From contig NTXX01000027.1 of NCBI GenBank assembly GCA_002559145.1, positions 60,396-124,395 on the forward strand: DNA of 64,000 bases. The letters run 5' to 3'. Below, in pieces: positions 8,302 to 17,156 of this stretch. The translations under genes and the position numbers were made by a program. How positions within the stretch are numbered: position 1 is the first letter of the stretch; every line of letters starts with the position of its first letter. Under the pieces are notes generated by a model, which was given only the letters and a program-made list of their open reading frames with translations, had not been told where the DNA came from and ran no database searches. This DNA is from Bacillus sp. AFS006103. GTDB lineage: Bacteria; Bacillota; Bacilli; Bacillales; Cytobacillaceae.

Positions 8302-9211
8302 GAATATACTCCTTCATCATGTGAATTGATAATTCTTCATCTTGTTTAACGAGAACATTTTTTTGATTTTCAAGCTGCTTAAAATCGTTATTCGTTGTTT
8401 CTTCATTTAACAATTTTGTAAGAATCGGAGTGTTATAGATTTTTTTACATAAAATAAAAAATAAGAAGGAGTTCTTAACGAATAGATAATGTCGATCATA
8501 AATGGTCCCTTTAAGTAAGCTAATATCCTTGTTCATAGGAGCATCCGTTGGGTTTTGGTGAACTAGAATCATATTCTTAATGGATTCAGCCTCAAGCATC
8601 GCTTCAACCAATTCCATCTCAGGAAGGATCTTCTTTTCGATCGTTTGATCAATCATTTCAATTGTAGTGTAGTATAAACCACCAATTTTTTTAACCATGT
8701 TTATGCGTTGTTGTTTAAAATCAATTTGCTTTTCACGGCTTTTGATTTCCATTAGATATTCAGTCAATTCTTCTTTCATTGAAAGGTTTTGACGTCTAGT
8801 CTCAGTTCTTACACCAAAGGGTTTGAAAAACGTTTTTTTGAAGACATCATCCTTACTCCAGTCGTTATCTGTAATATAACTTTCTATGGATTCGAAAGCT
8901 TTCGTAGGGATGTCTGCAATTTCTTTTTGTTTTTCATTCGCGAAGGTAATCATGCTATCAACTTTCCCAAATTTAATTAAAAAGTTAAGAAGATAGTCAA
9001 TCTTTACTTTTACTTTATTTTTTCTAAAGTTATTTAGTTGTTGAATGCCTCTGTTAAAGTCTTCAATCAATTTGTTTAATATAGCAACCTTAGTATGAAT
9101 TGTATCTTTATGCTCCGCATGCACACCCTTAAATTCTTCTACTAATGCTCGCCGTTCCGCTTCTCCAGTAAAAGATTGTACCTTATTTGATAACAAATCT
9201 AAAAAACTCAC
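8273..9211 (-). CDS. Helical 312-residue protein, unassigned
   Basis: 312 residues, rich in Lys, Glu and Asn, with long predicted helices and one hydrophobic patch ('YLFVKNSFLFFILCKKIY') near residue 240 that could touch the membrane. No catalytic motif or known domain is visible. The ATG at 9211 overlaps the upstream stop by four bases and its 3' end overlaps the membrane/HNH-like gene by 29 bases, so the two products are probably made in fixed ratio and may form a complex. Function unknown. Confidence 0.55.
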   Translation of the reverse strand: MSFLDLLSNKVQSFTGEAERRALVEEFKGVHAEHKDTIHTKVAILNKLIEDFNRGIQQLNNFRKNKVKVKIDYLLNFLIKFGKVDSMITFANEKQKEIADIPTKAFESIESYITDNDWSKDDVFKKTFFKPFGVRTETRRQNLSMKEELTEYLMEIKSREKQIDFKQQRINMVKKIGGLYYTTIEMIDQTIEKKILPEMELVEAMLEAESIKNMILVHQNPTDAPMNKDISLLKGTIYDRHYLFVKNSFLFFILCKKIYNTPILTKLLNEETTNNDFKQLENQKNVLVKQDEELSIHMMKEYIHGNKKSRTA

Positions 9212-9477
9212 CTTGACGCCTCCTTATAGTAAATAAACTCTTGATATCGACTATTATCTTTACATGCAATAATGACACCGTCTTTTACTAAAAACTCAAA
9301 GCGATTATCTTTTTTAATAATAAATTCACCTGTATTCCCAGTAGCCACGTATTGTCCATTTTCATTACTAAAACTTACTTCAACCATTTCCTCAGGAACT
9401 TGCTTAGGCGTCCTTTTCTTGATTTTTAAAATAAGAAAGATTACAAGAATAAAAACTAGAATTAATGCAATTAACAT
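9208..9477 (-). CDS. Small single-pass membrane protein
   Basis: 89 residues from the ATG at 9477. The N-terminus is one membrane helix ('MLIALILVFILVIFLILKI') followed by 'KKR', then a soluble beta-rich domain of about 60 residues ('GQYVATGNTGEFIIKKDNRFEFLVKDGVIIA'-like pattern, no known motif). The frame stays open upstream to 9573, but the ATG has an AGAGGGGG ribosome site. That site is one arm of a small hairpin (CCCTCT/AGAGGG), which could modulate translation. It overlaps the next gene by four bases. The topology suggests N-out, C-in anchoring. Confidence 0.5.
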   Translation of the reverse strand: MLIALILVFILVIFLILKIKKRTPKQVPEEMVEVSFSNENGQYVATGNTGEFIIKKDNRFEFLVKDGVIIACKDNSRYQEFIYYKEASR

Positions 9478-9587
9478 ATAACAAATCCCCCTCTCTGCAG
9501 AGGGACCATTCTCCTGCTGTTTTTCCGGGTAAAGAGTTAGCTGGAGATCGTTCCCTCTGAGATCATCAAGCACTTTTATGGATATTT

Positions 9588-9704
9588 TTAGAGTCTTATA
9601 AAGTGTATTTTTGCTTCATGTTCAACAAATTGCATTTGTAAAATTTTCGTTTCACTTTTTCGATAATTGCAGTAAAAAAATACCAAACCAATGACCCAAG
9701 CCAA
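9588..9704 (-). CDS. Possible 38-residue membrane peptide, perhaps frameshifted
   Basis: A TTG-started open stretch between the XRE gene and the 89-residue gene. It has one hydrophobic segment ('LAWVIGLVFFYCNYRK') followed by a charged tail. There is no clear ribosome site. Adding one T in the TTT of 'CACTTTATAAG' would join it in frame to 'KTLKISIKVLDDLRGNDLQL', which reads like its natural continuation, so the gene may be longer and interrupted. Weakly supported. Confidence 0.3.
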   Translation of the reverse strand: MAWVIGLVFFYCNYRKSETKILQMQFVEHEAKIHFIRL

Positions 9705-9724
9705 TGCTAATTTTAATTTTATTT

Positions 9725-10201
9725 TTATTTTTTCTTATCCTTTAAGATTTTCGACAGCCATGCAGAACCAGCCGCGATCCCCCCAATAGCTAAAAATGGT
9801 GCTCCTAAAACGCCTCCAAGTAATCCAGCGCTTACAGCCGCTAAAGCTGCTCCTTGAATACCTCCTGAAGCAGTAGCAGCAATAGTTTTTACTCTTTCGG
9901 AAATTTTCTCCCGCTCTTCATCGGTATATTCTTCATCGCGATTAAGCAGTATATCTACAACTTGTGGTAAGACCATATTTTCCTTATTTGTTTGAATTTC
10001 GAAGTCAATAACGGTCCGAATTGCAATATATTGAGTCAGTGTCATTGGAGTTTTTCCATTCTCAAGATTACTAATGGTTTGTTTTGTAACACCAATCCTT
10101 TCACCTAGTTGCGCTGCAGTCCATCCAGCGATTTTCCTGATGGCAGATAAATTTTTTTGTAAACAAGTAATTTGAGCAGTGCGTTGATTGCTAAAATCCA
10201 T
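9725..10201 (-). CDS. XRE-family regulator with glycine-rich hydrophobic tail
   Basis: 158 residues. Residues about 17-75 form a Cro/CI-type helix-turn-helix ('TAAQLGERIGVTKQTISNLENGKTP'). From about residue 105 to 150 follows a Gly/Ala-rich hydrophobic segment ('GGIQGAALAAVSAGLLGGVLG...AIGGIAAGSAW') and a basic end, resembling a glycine-zipper membrane hairpin. A DNA-binding head with a membrane-seeking tail is unusual and suggests a sensor or a membrane-sequestered repressor. It has its own promoter with an inverted repeat, and it precedes the unassigned cassette in the same direction, so it probably controls that cassette or itself. Confidence 0.75.
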   Translation of the reverse strand: MDFSNQRTAQITCLQKNLSAIRKIAGWTAAQLGERIGVTKQTISNLENGKTPMTLTQYIAIRTVIDFEIQTNKENMVLPQVVDILLNRDEEYTDEEREKISERVKTIAATASGGIQGAALAAVSAGLLGGVLGAPFLAIGGIAAGSAWLSKILKDKKK

Positions 10202-10227
10202 AGGTTGTACCTCCTATCTATATTTCT

Positions 10228-10256
10228 AGATTATCACCTTTATTTTACTAAGTCAA
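10228..10256 (-). promoter_or_regulatory. Sigma-A-type promoter of the XRE gene with operator-like repeat
   Basis: On the minus strand TTGACT and TAATCT are separated by exactly 17 bases, followed by AGGAGG and the XRE start. The -35 box sits inside TATTTT-ACTAAGTC-AAAATA, an inverted repeat suited to autorepression. Motifs are seen; regulation is inferred. Confidence 0.65.
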
Positions 10257-10300
10257 AATATTTTACACGATAAATATTTTTGTCTATGTTAAATATAAAA

Positions 10301-10363
10301 GTGCCTAGTCACTACCTGATTCTCGTCGAAGGATTTCGATAAGCTTCACGAAGTGGTAGGCAC
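10301..10363. terminator. Hairpin between jetC and the XRE gene
   Basis: Imperfect inverted repeat with outer arms GTGCCTA and TAGGCAC and inner CACT/AGTG pairs, flanked by A and T runs. Positioned to end the jet operon transcript. The arms share GTGCCT with the palindromes at 40.75 and 44.8 kb. Confidence 0.55.
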
Positions 10364-10438
10364 ATATTTTCTAAAAAGCTAATTTTCAGCATTATTTTGA
10401 AAACAAAGTAATCTTTCTATTACTGACACCGTATATAA

Positions 10439-13400
10439 TTAAAACAAACTTATCTGCTCAATCTCACTAGCCCTAAACACTGCCTTTTCTAACATCTCAT
10501 CTCTTTCGACCATGGCAGCCTCCTTGATTTGCTGCTCCAACTGAATGTATTCATTCGTTCCGAAAACATTTTGCCTGATTTTAATCATGTAGATTAAATT
10601 AAAGCAATTTAAAATGGAATTTTGTTTCAAGTCGGTTAAACAAATTAATTGCGTGTTGTATTTTTGCGCAATTTTAAACAAGGGTTTCAATAAATGCTCT
10701 GAAGAGATTGGTCCAAATGGGTTGTCCATGATTAAGACCTTTGTATCGGTATTGCGCTGATAGTCATCTTCAAACTTCATACTAGTCCGTGTATAAGACA
10801 TCAACGCAACAAGGACGGCGAAGAATGAAACAAACCGCTCGCCTCCGGAATTCTCTTTCATTACTTGTTCCCAAGATTTGTAGCCGCTGTTATTTACGTT
10901 TATATCAATTTTATAAGCCATTATCTTCAACTTCCCAAGGTCTGAGAGAACATTCAGCAATTCTTTTGTGGACATATATTTACTAATCTTTTTCCGGATT
11001 TCTTCAAGTCTCTTATCTTCTGTCATATCCTTTTTAATAATCGATACACAGTTTTCAATATAAGCCCTCATTCTGGTGATATTCTCTTCCTCAGTTTCAC
11101 TTAATGGCTCCATATTGATTTTAAGCATTGGGATTGGTCGGTTTTTCCCCTCCAACTTGATCGATGAGTTCTCAGCGATTTTTTGAATTTCACCATACAC
11201 TTGTTTGGCATGGAGAAAGCTGTGTTGAATCATATCATGTTTGTTTTTCTCAACATTTGAAAGCCTCTCTTCACAGGCCTTAATCAACTTTGTTAAACTT
11301 TCATTGTTAAGAAGCATTCTCTCGCCCAAATAATAATATTTATTTTTGTCGGATTGTGTACCGTCCATTAAAGGTTCAAGGCCGTCTAAAATATTTTCAA
11401 TATGTCTGTTATTTTTGCTTCGGTAGATTGCCTTAAAATCGCTATATCGACTACTAACGTTTTTCTCATATTTATCATTTTCTTTCTTTAGATATCCAAG
11501 CTCTTTTATCAGCACGCGATAATCATGATCAATACTTTGGTTAATTTCATATTCTGCATTAACTTCGAAATTCATTACATCGATTTCTACTTCAATTTTA
11601 TCAGCGATTTTTTCATAACTCCTTGAATCATAACGCAGCTTTTTAATTTTACTATCTGCATCCTCAATTCTTTTCTTTTCATCCTTCCTTCTATTATCAA
11701 AATTAAGCTTGATTAGCGCTTGATCTAATGGTGAATCTGCCAGTTTTTTGACCTCTGTAAATGCTAAGTCTCTCTTTGTTTGCGCTTCACGCAAATCACC
11801 ATCTATTTGTCTTTGTCTCTGATCAATTTTTTTGTGCTCCTCTCCGAGTACCCCACTTATTTGTTGTAGTTCTGTGAGCCTGCCAGCATCAAAAAGAATG
11901 TCAATATACTCACTTTCCTCCAACTGATATGAAGCTAAACCATCCTGCTTTTCCTTCAGTTCACTCTGTTTATCCTGAAAATCACTTTCGAGGCTTTCTA
12001 AAGCGTGCGTCACATCGCTTTTTAGTGCTTGAAGTTGACCTTCCATGATTTCTATATCCTGGTTCAGTACAACAGCTCTAGGCGCATCCTTATATAATTC
12101 ATAAATTTTTCTTTTATCTTCAATTGAATTTTTAATCTTTATTCTTTGTTCAATTAAGTCATCTTTCTCATTAATCAGCCTGGTTATTTCGTTATTAACC
12201 GCTTCTTTGTCATTAGTGATCTTTGTAATTTTGGAGGAGATTTCCTGTTCCTCAAGCTTATTGTGAATATATTCTCCATTCGCTTGAACAAATCCCTGGG
12301 CTTTTATTTTGCTGGTCGCTTCCTTTTCCAGCGTACGGTCAATTGCTGTATTTCTTTCAGTAAGCTGTCGCTGATTTTCGGCAACACTTAATTGTTCTTC
12401 TTCCAGAGCGGTAATTTCATCATGAACCGAATGAATTTGCCCTGCTAATCCTGTCTTTTTACTTTCCAACCCATAAAGATAATCCTTGTCAAAATCGAAC
12501 TGCTTTAGCAATCGCAAATCTTCTCGAGCCATTTCAAGCTGTTCACGGTAATGATTGAGCCTTTCCTTTACTTGATTAAGCTCTTCCTGCAACTCCGCTA
12601 AATACCCATCCAGGTTTTCTGCATCAATCATGCGCTGATCATACAAACACAGCAGCTGAAGCTTATCTTTGATATAAACTGTATTTCCTTCCACAACAAA
12701 TGTTTCATTTATATCATTATAGGACAGAACTGGAACCATCTGATGAGTTTTACAACCAATTTCCATTTTCTTTAGTTTCTCAAGATCGTCATAATACAAA
12801 AGAAAGGCAAATGGCAAAATTGGATTTTGCTGAACAAGGCTTTCCCTAATATGAGAAAACTGCTTTCGTAAATATTTTTCACCTGTTTCAAATTCAATAT
12901 CCTGGTTAATCAGCCATTGGCTGAATTCCTTTGAAACATGAAGAGTCCCTTCCTTTAATGATGTGATGGTTTCTTTAATTGTATGACTGTTGAGATCACT
13001 TTCTCGAACAATCTTTTCCAACTTATGGATTTGATTTTTTACAAATAATTGATTTTCTTGATGGTGAAATCTCTTATTAAAATGAAGATTGTATCGCACA
13101 AAAACCGGTTCTAGGGACTCTTCTAACCGATTATATGTAAGAATCGCATGATCGAATTGCCTCGCCTCAATCGCCAAATTTGTTTCGTTCTCTCTTAAAG
13201 ACTTAAATTTCTCTTTAATATCGCCTGTTTTCTCATCTAGTTTTTCAATTGCAAGTTGATTCCTCTGCTTTTCCTCCTTGAGGTTCTCCACCCTTACATT
13301 TAAATCATGAAAATACTTGTCAAAATAATCCTCCTCGATTTCACATAAAAGGTTTCGTTCATAGGTGAAACCAAGTTCCTGACGAATTTTATTTTCATTT

Positions 13401-14851
13401 TTTTCAAACTGCACGATTTGATTTTTTACTTGCCCCTTTTTATCCCGTAAATCGTCGTTCATAACATTAAGTTCAACTATTTTATCATTAAAGTCTTTAT
13501 AAGCATCTTTGTTTTTTTCTAAGCTATTTTTAATCATTAATGCTTTTGTCTCTAGTTCTGAAAGGACCTTTTCGTAAGCTAGTTTTAAGGAATATTCGAG
13601 ATTTTTTATTTTCTCGTCATGGTCGCTATTAAACTTTATCTTATCTATTTCTGCCCGAATTACGGCTATTTTCCGTTGAAGGTTCCTTATGTAACGATAA
13701 TCCCTGGCAGCTTGTTGGACTTTTATTTCTTTACTATTTCGTTCGATTCTTTCGCTTAGAACAGTAAGCTGGTTGTTTACTTCAGCCAACGATTCAGTCA
13801 GTCTGGTCACATTATCCAGTTCATCATAGAAAGCCTTTGACCGCTCCTCCAGATCAATTCTTTTTAGCTCTGCCTGGCTGGTCATCATAAGCTCATTTTG
13901 CCGCTCGATTTCTGCTGTCATTTTATTTATTTCTGATTTCAAAAAATAATATAGTTTAGCGATATTGCCCTCAAGCTGGTTCTCTTGATCAATCGATTTA
14001 ACCAACTCTTCAAGTTTGTTTAAAAATTCATTTGATTGCCGCAAGAAATCTGTGTATAAATCCTTTTCATAAATAAACTGTTCATTGCTGATCATTTCTT
14101 CGACTAAATTTTCAAGCATTTGCTCGAGCTTTTTTTGGTCTTTATCTTCGTTAGTTACAACCTTCTCAACTGACTTCAAAATCCAATCATTCATGAGCTG
14201 CTGGGATGTCTTGCATTTTTCAAAAATCTCAATAACGCCCCCCTCGGATTCATTAATTTTCAAAATGATAGATTTCCACTCATCCTGAAAAATATTAAAG
14301 CTTTCCAGATGCCTTCTGTAGTCCGCGCCATCCTCATCCAAAAAAAGACGAACTGCTCCGTTTTCCTTTTCTTTGGCCGCTATAAGTTTTCTAGTATCCT
14401 TAAAATCTTCTATGTAAATTTTTTCATTTTGTTTTCTAATCAATGGGATATTTTTAATATCAAAAGCATTCGACTCCCGGTACGCTGAAGTAAACGTATA
14501 ATACTTGATGCTATTATTCGCATCGGCTTGCTCCCGAACCTGGGACTCCTTATTTGTTAGGGCAATGCCGGTGAGGAGGTATCCGCCTTGATCCTCTAGC
14601 TTCCACTCAATCATGATATAAGATGGAGTCTTCTTTCCTTTAAAAAAGTCTTCAATTCTCCTGCTCATCAGCTTCGTTTTGGGAATGATTGGCTGAAGTA
14701 GCAGTTGGACCAAGACGCTTTTCCCACCACCATTTTTCAAATTAAACAGAGCATTCTCGCCTTGCAGCAGATCAAATGTTTCGTCCACTATATTTCTATG
14801 GTTGTTGTTATAGGAAAAATTAATGATACGAATTCTATTGATTTGAGGCAT
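10439..14851 (-). CDS. jetC: Wadjet JetC, SMC-like ATPase
   Basis: About 1470 residues. An N-terminal Walker A (LKNGGGKS near residue 45) and a C-terminal signature motif (SGGE, about 135 residues from the end) with Walker B 'VLIMDNPFG' bracket a very long coiled coil with a central hinge-like block near the middle. This is the architecture of the condensin-like motor of Wadjet, which extrudes loops of circular plasmid DNA and presents them for cutting by JetD. I chose the ATG at 14851 ('MPQINRIR'); the frame also has an earlier start 18 bases upstream. It overlaps jetB by 17 bases and is the last jet gene. All ATPase motifs look intact. Confidence 0.92.
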   Translation of the reverse strand: MPQINRIRIINFSYNNNHRNIVDETFDLLQGENALFNLKNGGGKSVLVQLLLQPIIPKTKLMSRRIEDFFKGKKTPSYIMIEWKLEDQGGYLLTGIALTNKESQVREQADANNSIKYYTFTSAYRESNAFDIKNIPLIRKQNEKIYIEDFKDTRKLIAAKEKENGAVRLFLDEDGADYRRHLESFNIFQDEWKSIILKINESEGGVIEIFEKCKTSQQLMNDWILKSVEKVVTNEDKDQKKLEQMLENLVEEMISNEQFIYEKDLYTDFLRQSNEFLNKLEELVKSIDQENQLEGNIAKLYYFLKSEINKMTAEIERQNELMMTSQAELKRIDLEERSKAFYDELDNVTRLTESLAEVNNQLTVLSERIERNSKEIKVQQAARDYRYIRNLQRKIAVIRAEIDKIKFNSDHDEKIKNLEYSLKLAYEKVLSELETKALMIKNSLEKNKDAYKDFNDKIVELNVMNDDLRDKKGQVKNQIVQFEKNENKIRQELGFTYERNLLCEIEEDYFDKYFHDLNVRVENLKEEKQRNQLAIEKLDEKTGDIKEKFKSLRENETNLAIEARQFDHAILTYNRLEESLEPVFVRYNLHFNKRFHHQENQLFVKNQIHKLEKIVRESDLNSHTIKETITSLKEGTLHVSKEFSQWLINQDIEFETGEKYLRKQFSHIRESLVQQNPILPFAFLLYYDDLEKLKKMEIGCKTHQMVPVLSYNDINETFVVEGNTVYIKDKLQLLCLYDQRMIDAENLDGYLAELQEELNQVKERLNHYREQLEMAREDLRLLKQFDFDKDYLYGLESKKTGLAGQIHSVHDEITALEEEQLSVAENQRQLTERNTAIDRTLEKEATSKIKAQGFVQANGEYIHNKLEEQEISSKITKITNDKEAVNNEITRLINEKDDLIEQRIKIKNSIEDKRKIYELYKDAPRAVVLNQDIEIMEGQLQALKSDVTHALESLESDFQDKQSELKEKQDGLASYQLEESEYIDILFDAGRLTELQQISGVLGEEHKKIDQRQRQIDGDLREAQTKRDLAFTEVKKLADSPLDQALIKLNFDNRRKDEKKRIEDADSKIKKLRYDSRSYEKIADKIEVEIDVMNFEVNAEYEINQSIDHDYRVLIKELGYLKKENDKYEKNVSSRYSDFKAIYRSKNNRHIENILDGLEPLMDGTQSDKNKYYYLGERMLLNNESLTKLIKACEERLSNVEKNKHDMIQHSFLHAKQVYGEIQKIAENSSIKLEGKNRPIPMLKINMEPLSETEEENITRMRAYIENCVSIIKKDMTEDKRLEEIRKKISKYMSTKELLNVLSDLGKLKIMAYKIDINVNNSGYKSWEQVMKENSGGERFVSFFAVLVALMSYTRTSMKFEDDYQRNTDTKVLIMDNPFGPISSEHLLKPLFKIAQKYNTQLICLTDLKQNSILNCFNLIYMIKIRQNVFGTNEYIQLEQQIKEAAMVERDEMLEKAVFRASEIEQISLF

Positions 14852-15548
14852 TTTTTCCCTCCTCAGCAAATATACTGTTTATTTCCTCAATGCGACTGTC
14901 ATTCAAGAAAAAATAAGTCATTATATCATCGAGCTTTTTCGTGGTTCTGATTTCCTTTTTGTCTTCCATTAAGCGAATAAGCTTTTCCTGCTCAAGCAGG
15001 GAACATATTCGTGTGACGGTTCCCAGCTTTGTCGTCCGCTTATTTTCTTCATGAACAATTTTCAGGTTCCAAACTTCGGCAATACTAATGAGGTTTATAC
15101 TCAATTCCTCTTCTTTTTTCATCATGTCCTCTTGATTACTGTTTAAAATGACTTCAAACCGCTTATCAAGTTCATCGATTAAGGTCATCATTCGAATAAA
15201 TTCCCGCTGCTTCGGATTTTTATTTTTCCCGCCATAAAATTGATGAAGGATAAACATAACAATATAATAGGCAAGGTAGACATCACTAAGCCTGGCATTG
15301 GCCCCCAGCCATTCCCTGAAATCCTTGTTTCGAAATCCCAATAAACTGTTATCATAGGTCGGAAGCAGATAGATGGTGTTATTTATTTTGATAATCTTGC
15401 AGTCCATTTCTTCCTCAAATTCACTCAAAACCTCTTGCACTTCAGAATTTAAGTATTCAATAAATAAATCACTATGCTCATCACGGTCCAATTGGCCCTT
15501 TTCAAGCAGAATCTTAAAGATTCGGATTCCTGTCTTGACGCTTGTCAC
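14835..15548 (-). CDS. jetB: Wadjet JetB, kleisin-associated (KITE-like) subunit
   Basis: 237 residues, helical, without catalytic motifs. Position between jetA and jetC and size match the DUF6063-type JetB that I associate with one Wadjet subtype (type III, by memory). It is expected to fold as tandem winged helices that bind JetA and stabilise the JetC motor. The ATG overlaps the jetA stop by four bases (ATGA), so the subunits are translationally coupled. Confidence 0.82.
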   Translation of the reverse strand: MTSVKTGIRIFKILLEKGQLDRDEHSDLFIEYLNSEVQEVLSEFEEEMDCKIIKINNTIYLLPTYDNSLLGFRNKDFREWLGANARLSDVYLAYYIVMFILHQFYGGKNKNPKQREFIRMMTLIDELDKRFEVILNSNQEDMMKKEEELSINLISIAEVWNLKIVHEENKRTTKLGTVTRICSLLEQEKLIRLMEDKKEIRTTKKLDDIMTYFFLNDSRIEEINSIFAEEGKNASNQ

Positions 15549-17155
15549 GATACCGTTTCCACCTTTATCATAAAATTAGAAATTTCTATTCTTTCAATAA
15601 CCGTTAATCCTTCCGCCACATTCCGGTTCACTTCAACCTCAAAAACATGTTTACCATCTTTAACAATTTCTATTTTTCCAATGCTATTAATGTATTCCTG
15701 TTTACTCTGTAATTGATATAAACAGTATTCGAGATTAAATTCTTCAGACAGATTCATAACCGCCTTGTCCCCGCGAGCTCGCCACTGGGATAGATCAATA
15801 ACGCCAATATCATAAAGCTTTAAAACTGTTGTAAACAATAATCGATCCTCTACAAAAAGATGGAACAGGTCCGGACTGGCCTTTAGTGAACCAATGATAT
15901 TTTCTAAGTAACTTACATTGTTGCTCTGTAAAACAAAACTTAATAGAAAGTCCATTAACTCCACATATGTATCATTGATTCTTTCGACTTTTGCCTGTTC
16001 ATTGTCCTCTGCTAAAGATTCTTGCTCCATTATATTTTCCTTTCCTTCTTCCTCAAGCTTAATCATTCCCTGCGGTTCGAAAAGGCTTCTGACATTTAAA
16101 TTTTTATTCAAATTCGGCATAAACAATGGATTGACCAGTTTCCAAAAATGTTCGACTCTATCAATCTGCTGCTCCATCCTCTTTATAATGGTCTCTTCAA
16201 TATCAAAGCGATTTTCTATACTATAAAGAAAAGAATCGCCAATGGTGTCGATATATAGCTTTGATAAGGATTGCCGACTTAAAATCAAATCTTTTTGTTC
16301 ACTTAATGTGCCTTTAATATTTTTATTGATTTGCTTAATTTCTACCTGGGCCTTTTTCAAGCTTTCATCAAGCTTTTGATTCAACTCATATTCCTGGCGA
16401 ATTTTCTCCTCGGACTTCCCGGCCATATCCATGATTTCACTTAACAAATCATATTCTTCAGTTAAAAGTTCGTATGTACTATTCATTAACTTCTCAAACT
16501 CTTCAATATCGACACTATGAATATTCTCTTTTACCTTTGTCATAAAAATTTGGATTTCTTTCTTTTTTTGACGGACCATTTGAATTAGATTTTGGCTTTG
16601 GTCATGAGCCTTTTTAAAATTTTTCCGCTTAATCAGTTCTTTAAGCTTTAATTCTTCAATCGTAATTTGAATTTCCTGGTCAATTTCTTTCGTGCGAAAA
16701 AGAAAATCATAGCCTTGGTCAGTAAGAGAATAGGTAATTTTGTAGCTTCCATTCACTTCTTGAACACGGTCGGCAATTAATCGGATTGTAATATTTTCCC
16801 TCGTGCGATTCGTATAGTTAATTGTATTAAAATGATAAGCCACGCCTTCGTTTTGGAGGACATTCTTAATCACATAATCGGTCAATTGTGCCAGTTGTAC
16901 GTTGTCCAGTTGTAATCCATAGTACTCGGGCAAAATGGCTACGATAAATTTTAAGATATGTTCCCGATCGCAATCGCTGTCCTCTGAAAGTGTTTTTTCC
17001 ATAATATATAAAAGCACTGAAAAAACCAGATTAATAAAATCATGATCTTTAAATAACCGCTCCAGTTCCATATTGCGATTTTTCCGGTTAACAATAGATT
17101 CAACAATCCCGACAATTTCCATCCTCTTGTTAAATCCATCTAAATAATTGAACAT
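15545..17155 (-). CDS. jetA: Wadjet JetA, kleisin-like subunit
   Basis: 536 residues with a helical, coiled-coil-rich middle ('LTEEYDLLSEIMDMAGKSEEKIRQEYELNQ'-type pattern around 230-290) and winged-helix-like ends. Length and neighbours fit the DUF5716-type JetA, the kleisin bridge between JetC heads. It begins two bases after the jetD stop region and overlaps jetB by four bases. Assignment rests on operon context and general similarity, so the subtype is less sure than the role. Confidence 0.82.
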   Translation of the reverse strand: MFNYLDGFNKRMEIVGIVESIVNRKNRNMELERLFKDHDFINLVFSVLLYIMEKTLSEDSDCDREHILKFIVAILPEYYGLQLDNVQLAQLTDYVIKNVLQNEGVAYHFNTINYTNRTRENITIRLIADRVQEVNGSYKITYSLTDQGYDFLFRTKEIDQEIQITIEELKLKELIKRKNFKKAHDQSQNLIQMVRQKKKEIQIFMTKVKENIHSVDIEEFEKLMNSTYELLTEEYDLLSEIMDMAGKSEEKIRQEYELNQKLDESLKKAQVEIKQINKNIKGTLSEQKDLILSRQSLSKLYIDTIGDSFLYSIENRFDIEETIIKRMEQQIDRVEHFWKLVNPLFMPNLNKNLNVRSLFEPQGMIKLEEEGKENIMEQESLAEDNEQAKVERINDTYVELMDFLLSFVLQSNNVSYLENIIGSLKASPDLFHLFVEDRLLFTTVLKLYDIGVIDLSQWRARGDKAVMNLSEEFNLEYCLYQLQSKQEYINSIGKIEIVKDGKHVFEVEVNRNVAEGLTVIERIEISNFMIKVETVS

Positions 17156-17156
17156 G

